Shown: positions 1 to 5,523 of the stretch, piece after piece
Layout: each line of letters begins with the position of its first letter
How positions within the stretch are numbered: the stretch's first letter is position 1
Assembly (NCBI GenBank): GCA_017304275.1
Contig: JAFKKW010000413.1
Span: 1-14,863, forward strand
Direction of reading: 5' to 3'
DNA: 14,863 bases
Source: Hyphomicrobiales bacterium
GTDB lineage: Bacteria > Pseudomonadota > Alphaproteobacteria > Rhizobiales > Hyphomicrobiaceae
Program-made: the position numbers and the translations under genes
The notes under the pieces: model-generated
Told to the model about the DNA's origin: nothing
The model's input: only the letters and a program-made list of their open reading frames with translations
Databases searched by the model: none

Positions 1-253
1 CTGCTCCCGGCTTCTTCGCTCTCTTTGTGATGGCTCAGACGGAATCGAGCGCGCCCATTAACCAAATTTTTCTGTTTTATATCAAACAGTTTGCATTATT
101 GACGCGTAACAACACAGCACAATATACGTGTAACTGCCCAGCATAATCGACGCGCAACACAGGCGATATTCGACCCTTTGCTACGTTCATCGCCGACGGG
201 CTGGAAAAATAATCATCGGCCTGACCGGGTTAAAGAGCCGCCAACGCGCCTGA
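1..253. other. Non-coding stretch downstream of the three-gene operon
   Basis: No convincing coding region is seen here. Apart from the 24-bp repeats and the AT-rich segment at about 61-100, a plus-strand promoter-like pair is present: TTGACG at 99-104 and TATACG at 123-128, 18 bp apart. It lies inside the repeat array and would point into the 3' end of the convergent operon, so it may be chance. Nothing in the first 60 bases could be assigned to a gene. Confidence 0.4.
87..158 (-). repeat. Three degenerate 24-bp direct repeats (iteron-like)
   Basis: Read on the minus strand, three units begin at 158, 134 and 110 with an exact 24-bp period and no spacer. Their shared first 18 positions follow GTTRCRCGTMDATWRTGC; the last six differ. 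Units 1 and 3 agree at 15 of the first 18 positions. A clearly AT-rich stretch (about 61-100) lies beside and partly within the last unit, with a TATAAA-like hexamer on the minus strand near 76-81. The array could be a multi-site operator for a minus-strand gene left of the window, or a small iteron set. No replication initiator gene is visible, so origin function is not supported. Confidence 0.5.
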
Positions 254-808
254 TCAATCTCGATCATTTCTGATCACGCTCAGAATGCCTGCCAGATCTG
301 AAATCGGAAACACATGAAGGGGTATTCCCAGCAAGCGAGCGGCTGCGTACGCCGCGAGCAAGGCTTCGTTTTGATGCTTATCCAGTTCAGCGGCCGATTG
401 AACAGGGCGCTTGCGGGTTGTGTCCGCCGCCCTGCGCCGATGAATGGCATCCGGATCGTCCACCACCAGTACGAATTTCTGGATGCCGAGCGCCCCGAAA
501 ACAGAAGGCTCAATCCTCACCAGACCGTTCGGCGTATCGATAACCGTATGGCCATCCAAAATGACGGTGCCCATCGCCAAATCGCGGGCCGCCCGAAATC
601 CTTCCACTAAAAGCGCCTGATTGTCCCCGATATCGACCTGGCGCAGATCGTCGTGCCCAACCGCACCCGCTTCAAGCGCATTGCGCGCGTCCTTGATCAA
701 CGCGCTGGCCTGAAGATGCTGAAACACAAGCGTCTCGGCAACGGCGCGCAGCACCGTTGACTTGCCGACCCCCGAAACCCCGACGAGTGCAACGACCGTC
801 TGCGTCAT
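254..808 (-). CDS. P-loop kinase resembling archaeal-type adenylate kinase (AdkA)
   Basis: A 184-aa cytoplasmic P-loop NTPase. A Walker A motif lies at residues 10-18 (GVSGVGKST). Further along are IDGH/DTPNG-like residues (LDGHTVIDTPNG) and an arginine-rich lid-like segment (RRRAADTTRKR). Then comes a segment with HQNEALLAAYAAARLLG. This order closely resembles the archaeal AdkA adenylate kinase family (HxxIKTPxG, then RxxRD, then EHQxxNRAAAxxYAxLTG), where the reaction is ATP + AMP to two ADP. Substrate is inferred, not proven. The ATG at 808 overlaps the TGA stop of the upstream PIN-GNAT gene by 4 bp (ATGA) and lacks its own clear Shine-Dalgarno, which indicates translational coupling. An in-frame upstream extension is open but would run antisense-like through the neighbour and is rejected. 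As a third operon gene it may supply, sense or modify a nucleotide connected with the PIN-GNAT protein. Confidence 0.75.
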   Translation of the reverse strand: MTQTVVALVGVSGVGKSTVLRAVAETLVFQHLQASALIKDARNALEAGAVGHDDLRQVDIGDNQALLVEGFRAARDLAMGTVILDGHTVIDTPNGLVRIEPSVFGALGIQKFVLVVDDPDAIHRRRAADTTRKRPVQSAAELDKHQNEALLAAYAAARLLGIPLHVFPISDLAGILSVIRNDRD

Positions 809-2319
809 GTCGCAAACCCAAGGCGCAGGCGGCTCAGGAGATCGGCAAGCTTCGCCCCCCTGATTTCGAAAATCGACTGCGGCGGATGGCCCCCGATGAT
901 GCCGGCCTTCTGAAGATCGGCGTAGCTGATCGCCGGATCGATGTACCCCGCCAGCAGGTAATTGATAACTTTGACCGGGCGCTCCGCGCTGGCACCCCAG
1001 GCGGCAAGCTCTGCCTCGCTGTAGACGGACCGTCCGCCCGTCATCTGCATTAACTCCTTGGTCGATGTCGCGCTCTGAACCTCCTCGAACACGCCAAGGG
1101 CAGTCATCGCCTGAGACGGCGGACTTTTGGACTTGCTCTTGTAGAAGAAGAGGAGTGACCCCGCGGGCCCCAGCTTTGATTGAGCGCGGCACAAGTAAAC
1201 CTTACGAATCGTATTCCCCGGCTGACCCGCGCAATCGAACAGTCCTCTATCCTGCTTGAGATCGGGATAGAGCGTATCGTGATAGTCCTCCACGATCGGC
1301 ACCCCGAAAGCACGCACGTCCGGCCCCACAAGGAAACGGGGATAGTTGAGGCGATCAAGCTCGAAATCACTCAAGCCGTCGACCCGATCAAGCTTCGCCG
1401 CAGAGAAGGACTTCTCATAAATAAGCTCCCCGTCCGGCTTGGTCGCCGTATGGGCAAAACCGTAATATTCCAGAAGGTCGATCAGCGAGACTTGGTCCTC
1501 GTACGTGGTCACATAGGCCAGCTTGTAACCATTGGCCTGCGCGAACCAGAGCGCCTTCTTCAGCAACAGCTCTCCGAGCTTCACCCCGCGTTTGTCCGGG
1601 CTTACCTTGAACGTGCATATCTTGAGGATCTTGGCAGCCTTGATCGTCGCATCGGTCTTAGCGCCCGTCTCATCCTTTATGACGACGATCCCGGCGAGAC
1701 CATTGTCATCGACAATCCAGCATGGCCGCCGCTCCCGCACGCATTTCTCGGTCCACCATTTGTTGAAATCCGGATACCCCTGCCGCAGGCTATCGAAGAT
1801 GGGATCATCCAAGGGAATCTCGTTGGCCGATACCTCCTCGATATAGCGGATCGGCGCGCCTTTCGGCTCATACGTCGTCTTGAGCAGTTGGACCGCGTCG
1901 GGAACAAACAGCACGCGCCGCCCAAGCTCCGGGCTGTGCCGCCGCGCCCGCTCGTGCAATTTCCGGTCTTGCGTGACCACGAAATCCGCGGCGCCACGAT
2001 CAAGCGCATCGAGCAATGTCGCATCCACGACGTCGTTGGCTTTTGCAAGCGGCCCGAACTTCGCCTCAAGATCAGCCGCCGTAAGGCCGCGCACCTTCTT
2101 TAGGATATGGTATTTATCAAGCTTGCTGAGCGACACGTCGCGCCGCCGCGTATTGCGATCGCGCTTGAGATCATCCTTGGCCGCCTCATGGACAAGGACA
2201 TCGACCTTATGCTTGGCGGCAACCGAGAGCAGGGCTGAGAAGGCGGGCTGAACGGCGAGATCGTCCTCAAGGCCGATGATGACGTTCGTATCAATCAGAT
2301 ACGTTTGGGAACTCGTCAT
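805..2319 (-). CDS. PIN nuclease-GNAT acetyltransferase-PUA-like fusion protein
   Basis: A 504-aa multidomain protein. Residues 1-145 form a PIN domain: YLIDTNVI with D10, E45, an acidic cluster around D96/D99/D104, and D118 in VTQDRKLH. These are the metal-binding acidic positions of PIN RNases. Residues about 195-305 resemble a GNAT domain, with an acetyl-CoA loop-like segment RGVKLGELLLKKAL at 244-257 and a typical DLLEYYGF segment at 281-288; the loop departs from strict RxxGxG/A. Residues about 325-500 look like a PUA-superfamily (ASCH/EVE-like) fold: a strand with SLLFFYKS (388-395) followed by TALGVFEEV (406-414). The ATG at 2319 has GAGAAAGG a few bases upstream and lies inside the 3' end of the HTH-ASCH gene (29-bp overlap). 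The PIN part is the likely RNase toxin/effector; the GNAT and PUA-like parts may acetylate or read a nucleic-acid or protein target (inference). Confidence 0.8.
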   Translation of the reverse strand: MTSSQTYLIDTNVIIGLEDDLAVQPAFSALLSVAAKHKVDVLVHEAAKDDLKRDRNTRRRDVSLSKLDKYHILKKVRGLTAADLEAKFGPLAKANDVVDATLLDALDRGAADFVVTQDRKLHERARRHSPELGRRVLFVPDAVQLLKTTYEPKGAPIRYIEEVSANEIPLDDPIFDSLRQGYPDFNKWWTEKCVRERRPCWIVDDNGLAGIVVIKDETGAKTDATIKAAKILKICTFKVSPDKRGVKLGELLLKKALWFAQANGYKLAYVTTYEDQVSLIDLLEYYGFAHTATKPDGELIYEKSFSAAKLDRVDGLSDFELDRLNYPRFLVGPDVRAFGVPIVEDYHDTLYPDLKQDRGLFDCAGQPGNTIRKVYLCRAQSKLGPAGSLLFFYKSKSKSPPSQAMTALGVFEEVQSATSTKELMQMTGGRSVYSEAELAAWGASAERPVKVINYLLAGYIDPAISYADLQKAGIIGGHPPQSIFEIRGAKLADLLSRLRLGFAT

Positions 2320-3082
2320 GCAGGGCCTTTCTCAGGATCGGCGTCGCATAGAGGAAGGACTGCGGCGGCTCAAAGCCGAACCGATCGCGAAGCTCGGAAA
2401 GTGTTAGCGGGCGGGTGAAGGGACGGGCATTTGCAAACTCGAGCGCGAAACCTTCGTCCACACCCTCAAAGTAGGCGTCAAAATCAGGCCGCTTGATAAA
2501 GGCAGTTTTGGCGTATTGCCGCCAGATATCCTTGACCGGGAGCTTGATCACGTCCGCGATCTCCGCTCGTCCCACCATCGCGCGCACGGGCGACGTCGAA
2601 TAAATGTATGCAATAGTCCCGCGCGGTGCCGACAGCGGAAAACGCCGCCTGAGCTCCACCGTCTTCCGACCCTCCAGGATTCTCGCCGAGTATTGTGGCC
2701 GGATGCTCAGCACCACGTCCCGCTGCCGCGGGAACACGTCGTCCCCGAAGATCGGGAACACAAGCTGATTCTCGTCGGGCGTGTTCGGGTCAAACGCCAG
2801 ATTGAACTGATTCGCATATTCCCGTGTCGCCGGGAACGCCGCCTCTATCCTTAGGGTCGCGCCGAGAGCAGCCACATAGCGCTGCAAGGAGAGCAAGTGG
2901 ACATCCCCACGCTGCTCGATCTTGGATACGGACCCTTGACCAATCTCCAGGCGTTCAGCCATTTCTTCTTGGGTCACGCCCGCAAGCTCACGCAAGCGCT
3001 TGAGCGAATGACCGATGATGCGCCCTGTGTCGCCATCACCGAGCTTCACCGCCCGAATCACCTTGTTCTTAATATCTGTCAT
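2291..3082 (-). CDS. XRE-family HTH-ASCH domain regulator
   Basis: A 263-aa protein and the first gene of the overlapping operon. Residues about 24-78 are an XRE/Cro-CI helix-turn-helix (LKRLRELAGVTQEEMAERL, then GQGSVSKIEQ). Residues about 122-246 are an ASCH domain, a PUA-like fold: VLSIRPQYSARILEGRKTVELRRR, with the GRKTVE signature at 138-143, then YIYSTSPV and GRAEI. In the ASCH amidohydrolase YqfB the residue three after the GRK lysine is, from memory, a catalytic Thr; here it is Glu, so ligand binding is more likely than that hydrolysis. The ATG at 3082 is chosen because similarity starts there and an inverted repeat lies just upstream; an in-frame extension to 3319 gives unconvincing protein. 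Likely antitoxin/autoregulator that binds its promoter and senses a small ligand or modified nucleotide through ASCH (inference). Confidence 0.85.
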   Translation of the reverse strand: MTDIKNKVIRAVKLGDGDTGRIIGHSLKRLRELAGVTQEEMAERLEIGQGSVSKIEQRGDVHLLSLQRYVAALGATLRIEAAFPATREYANQFNLAFDPNTPDENQLVFPIFGDDVFPRQRDVVLSIRPQYSARILEGRKTVELRRRFPLSAPRGTIAYIYSTSPVRAMVGRAEIADVIKLPVKDIWRQYAKTAFIKRPDFDAYFEGVDEGFALEFANARPFTRPLTLSELRDRFGFEPPQSFLYATPILRKALHDEFPNVSD

Positions 3083-3370
3083 CGCGCGCCCCCAAGGTAC
3101 TGCAACGAATCTATCGCAACCCCATATTCCTCGCAAGGAATATTGCCAATCATTGCGCGCATTTGCTTTTATTATGGGTTCGCGTGACATAATGCCAATT
3201 AAAATAAAAAATACTGCGCCAAATAAAGTGAAAACATGCAGACGAACTTCTGTTGAAACGCGGACACAATTGTTGTCAAAAAACCGGATATTGCAAATGG
3301 CAATGAATACGCTGAGCACGCCGCACTGGCGCGGTCCAACGTAGAGGATTTTCCGACTGAACCACTGGGC
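3083..3370. other. AT-rich intergenic region between the two TA-like modules
   Basis: This 288-bp gap separates the vapC-like stop from the HTH-ASCH start. It is visibly richer in A/T than the flanking genes, especially at 3150-3300. It holds the inverted repeat at 3124-3143 and the palindrome ACAATTGT at 3266-3273. Short frames exist on both strands but none has protein character I recognise. It most likely holds the operon promoter. Confidence 0.45.
3124..3143. promoter_or_regulatory. Inverted repeat, candidate operator of the HTH-ASCH operon
   Basis: ATATTCCT and AGGAATAT form perfect 8-bp arms around CGCA, 42-61 bp upstream of the HTH-ASCH start codon. A minus-strand promoter-like pair overlaps it (TTGCGA, then TAGATT about 17 bp on), so a protein bound here would block transcription. 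Autoregulation by the HTH protein is an inference from position and symmetry. Confidence 0.45.
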
Positions 3371-3760
3371 TCAAACTAGCTCCGCTAGCGTAACGACATC
3401 GACAACCATGACACCCTCGATCGATTGGCCGTATAAGTGTCCGAAATCACGCTTGTCTCCTGTAAGTAGAAACTGACAACGGCCACCAATCGCAGCGCCC
3501 AGTACGGGGCGATCTTTGTCCCGAAGGTCAACTTCGACAAGCAGCGGGCTTTCCGGCACAATCTCAAGACCGGACTTGACCTCATGGAACGAGTCGACCC
3601 AGGCAGGGCGCTTCAAAACCAGATTCCTCTCCGCTTCTGCCAACACAAAACCGCTGCACACCAAAGAATGCGACTGCCGTAGATAGCAGAGGAACCAGAA
3701 TAATTCGCTTTGGGGGTTGCTCCCGGAAAACAGAATATTCGCGTCGAGGAAGGCGCGCAC
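3371..3760 (-). CDS. PIN-domain toxin, VapC-like
   Basis: A 129-aa single-domain PIN protein, within the usual size for VapC toxins, which are Mg-dependent endoribonucleases. The acidic residues expected for the active site are visible: D6 in FLDANIL, E42/E44 in LAEAERN, D83 in DKDRPVLGAA, and D102 in LLTGDKRDF. It starts with GTG at 3760, directly after the TAA of the AbrB-like antitoxin with no intervening bases, so the two are co-transcribed and probably translationally coupled. Target RNA is unknown. No damage to the frame is seen. It shares only the PIN fold with the much larger PIN-GNAT protein downstream. Confidence 0.85.
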   Translation of the reverse strand: MRAFLDANILFSGSNPQSELFWFLCYLRQSHSLVCSGFVLAEAERNLVLKRPAWVDSFHEVKSGLEIVPESPLLVEVDLRDKDRPVLGAAIGGRCQFLLTGDKRDFGHLYGQSIEGVMVVDVVTLAELV

Positions 3761-4000
3761 TTATGCCTTAAGCCCGCGGCGTCTCAGCACAGCGCCCAGG
3801 GCCGCATCATCTCGCTCAAATTCCGCAATACGGCCTTCAGAGTAGACCTCGATGGGGGCAAGGAACGCTGGACGCAACACAATCTCTCCCTCCGGTGTAG
3901 CCTCGACGATGAACTGCTGCCGTCCCGCCAGCCCGAGAGATTTTCGAATGGCTGCAGGCAACGTCAATGTTCCGCGCTCGGTAAGAAAGGTCGTTTCCAT
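3761..4000 (-). CDS. AbrB/MazE-family antitoxin, VapB-like
   Basis: A 79-aa protein. Residues 1-45 show the SpoVT/AbrB swapped-hairpin DNA-binding pattern (TTFLTERGTLTLPAAIRKSLGL, then a strand containing GEIVLRP). The C-terminal 30 residues, rich in Glu, Arg and Ala (about 50-79), would be the toxin-binding tail. The ATG at 4000 is used because the family's hairpin begins directly after it; an in-frame TTG at 4057 would place the upstream palindrome inside the gene. It lies immediately before the PIN toxin and should neutralise it and repress the shared promoter. Confidence 0.85.
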   Translation of the reverse strand: METTFLTERGTLTLPAAIRKSLGLAGRQQFIVEATPEGEIVLRPAFLAPIEVYSEGRIAEFERDDAALGAVLRRRGLKA

Positions 4001-4037
4001 TATTTCAGAATAGCAGATTTCCTGATTTTCTGCATTG

Positions 4038-4049
4038 GGAATATATTCC
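4038..4049. promoter_or_regulatory. 12-bp palindrome, candidate vapBC operator/promoter
   Basis: GGAATATATTCC is a perfect palindrome 38-49 bp upstream of the antitoxin ATG. On the minus strand its centre supplies a TATATT hexamer that could act as -10, with a weak TTATCA 16 bp upstream. AbrB-type antitoxins commonly repress their own operon, so an operator here is plausible. The octamer ATATTCCT (4043-4050) also occurs in the inverted repeat at 3124-3143. Confidence 0.45.
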
Positions 4050-4101
4050 TTTCGCAAAGTGTGATAATGTATCTTATGGAAAATGATCGGTGAGAGCTGC
4101 C

Positions 4102-4335
4102 CTAGGCATCCGCGTCTTCGGGAAATTCCGTTGCTCGTTTAATCAGGCGAACGTCATCCTCAACTCTCTCCATGCGCCGCTCTAGCAAATTGATGTCGTG
4201 TTGCGGGGCTTGGAGAGCCGCGCGGACGGACGCAAATCCTTCTCGCAATCGTCACGCAAGAATCCCATCTCGCGAGTCTGCTCGACACTTTGCGTTTGTA
4301 AGTCCTGGCCCTGCCCACGATTGGTACTCGCTCAT
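4102..4335 (-). pseudogene. Decayed small coiled-coil ORF
   Basis: From the ATG at 4335 to the TAG at 4102 there is a 78-codon frame interrupted only by a TGA at 4254-4252. The part after the TGA reads as a charged, probably coiled-coil helix (LREGFASVRAALQ, then INLLERRMERVEDDVRLIKRA). The ATG overlaps the stop of the transposase remnant by ATGA, possibly by chance. Alternatively, two compensating frameshifts damaged the middle, since another frame reads well as SVEQTREMGFLRDD there. It is a remnant or an unrecognised small protein; no function is assigned. Confidence 0.4.
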
Positions 4336-4600
4336 AGGGTGAGTCCGTTCTGGTTATGGTCCACGTTGGACCTCCTTGCAAACTCGCTCGGCGTGAGCCC
4401 GTTGAGGCTCTTATGCGGGCGTCCTCCATTGGAGAACAGCGTCTCGTTCTAGAGCTCGTCGCGCAGCCGCCCGTTGAAACTCTCGACGAAAGAGTTCTGC
4501 TGCGGTTTGCCGCGCTAATATATTGCCAGTCGATGCCACTGGCCTTGCTGCGGCCGCCGTTGGTATAGCGATGGGAACTGGCACCGATCGCCATGGAAAG
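4332..4600 (-). pseudogene. IS3-family transposase (OrfB, rve integrase) C-terminal remnant
   Basis: Minus-strand translation gives IDWQYI, then after a one-frame shift GKPQQNSFVESFNGRLRDEL, an in-frame TAG (4451-4449), NETLF, and RPHKSLNGLTPSEFARRSN ending at a TGA at 4334-4332. These are hallmarks of the C-terminal part of IS3-family DDE integrases, including the FVESFNGRLRDE segment that holds the catalytic Glu. There is a frameshift, a nonsense codon, and about 20 missing residues between NETLF and RPHKSL, so the gene is dead. The N-terminal half and OrfA are absent. No terminal inverted repeats or target duplication were found. Confidence 0.8.
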
Positions 4601-4630
4601 CGCTTGAATTACCCTTTTTGACGGGCGATT

Positions 4631-5299
4631 TCAACGGCATCGCGCGCGTAGAGCCGACTGCAACATTTGTAGAGCTGACCGAAAGAGCTGCGCTGAAGCA
4701 GCGATCCCGATCACGAGATCGGGCCAAGGCGACTGTAAACCCCACACCGCCACAGCTGTCGCGATGACGGCGATGTTCCCGAGTATACTTGGTCGACTAT
4801 TCTCTTCGTAGATACTAAACAGGCGGCGCTCCCCGATATGGGGCGCCAGGATGGCAATGCTGCCGAGATTAGCCAAGATGCCGAGGGCGCCAACGAAACC
4901 CATCACGCCGGCGTGTGGCAGCTCCGGAATGAATGAGTGATAGATCGCTGAGGTTAAAACTCCGAGGCTCGTCACGCACAAAATTCCGGCCATAAGCAGA
5001 GCGGCGGCCGCGCGCGTGCGCTTTGTGGTTCCAATCACGGCAAGGCTTAATGCATAAACAAGCACATCATGCAAGAAATCCAGGGCGTCCGCTGTGAGAG
5101 CATGCGAGCTAGACAGGTAACCGCCGATCATCTCGATGACGAACATCGAGCCTGTGATCGCGATGACAATCAAAAGAGCGACCCGGTGCCCGGAAGGGGC
5201 TTCGTCTAGATCGAGCAACCCGCATTGGGTGCCTTGGTCCTTGCGTCGCCGGGATTTGCCGGCCTGCATTTTTTGCTCGCGTGATTTCATTTTTGACAC
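4631..5299 (-). CDS. Cation diffusion facilitator (CDF)-family transporter
   Basis: A 222-aa (or 219-aa) inner-membrane protein with about six hydrophobic segments. It resembles the short CzcD-like cation transporters that lack a long cytoplasmic C-terminal domain. TM2 carries a D71-x-x-D74-x-x-x-D78 pattern (ADALDFLHD), the metal-binding region of this group. TM5 in relatives typically has SRND-x-x-GN; here the corresponding segment reads SRPSILGN, so the usual Asp is replaced and the second half of the transport site may be altered. The start may be GTG 5299 or ATG 5290; neither has a strong ribosome-binding site. A basic N-terminal stretch (KSRRRKDQ) precedes TM1. It lies downstream of the His-tailed DMT transporter, with the IS3 remnant behind it. 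Expected role is proton-coupled export of a divalent cation. Confidence 0.8.
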   Translation of the reverse strand: MSKMKSREQKMQAGKSRRRKDQGTQCGLLDLDEAPSGHRVALLIVIAITGSMFVIEMIGGYLSSSHALTADALDFLHDVLVYALSLAVIGTTKRTRAAAALLMAGILCVTSLGVLTSAIYHSFIPELPHAGVMGFVGALGILANLGSIAILAPHIGERRLFSIYEENSRPSILGNIAVIATAVAVWGLQSPWPDLVIGIAASAQLFRSALQMLQSALRARCR

Positions 5300-5523
5300 T
5301 GCCAGATTGGTAAACAGCGCAATGTGCGCGGCTCATGGATGAGAAATCTCGACGGCGTCATTTCCCCTCCAGCGTAGACCTCGACCTTGTTGTAAATTGA
5401 ACGGGGCAATGGCAGCACGACGGAGCAAAAATGCCGGCCGAACAGCAGTCCCGCTGAGCCGCATTGCTTGATCTCCTTGGTGTCTGGCAAGATTCTCTTT
5501 ATCCGTGGAGTTCGCAGAGGGCA
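5300..5523. other. Intergenic region between CDF and DMT transporter genes
   Basis: This 224-bp gap lies between two minus-strand genes. Two short minus-strand frames cross it, one starting with ATG overlapping the DMT stop codon (TAATG) and one from 5490. Neither shows recognisable motifs or a good ribosome-binding site. It may be an untranslated spacer or hold a small unrecognised gene. Confidence 0.3.

Noticed and set aside
87..158. CRISPR array
   Set aside because: The repeats are contiguous, degenerate and only 24 bp long, with no unique spacers and no cas genes.
809..1192. In-frame N-terminal extension of the AdkA-like kinase to position 1192
   Set aside because: The extra residues are Arg/Gly-rich without motif and lie fully inside the well-supported PIN-GNAT gene; the P-loop begins just after the ATG at 808.
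1180..2103. Long plus-strand open frame opposite the PIN-GNAT gene
   Set aside because: It is antisense to a gene with clear PIN and GNAT motifs, and its own translation has no recognisable domain.
3083..3319. In-frame N-terminal extension of the HTH-ASCH protein
   Set aside because: It would cover the AT-rich promoter region and the inverted repeat, and the translated part has no family resemblance.
4332..4600. Intact insertion sequence
   Set aside because: Only the C-terminal transposase part remains, with a frameshift, nonsense codon and deletion, and no terminal inverted repeats were found.
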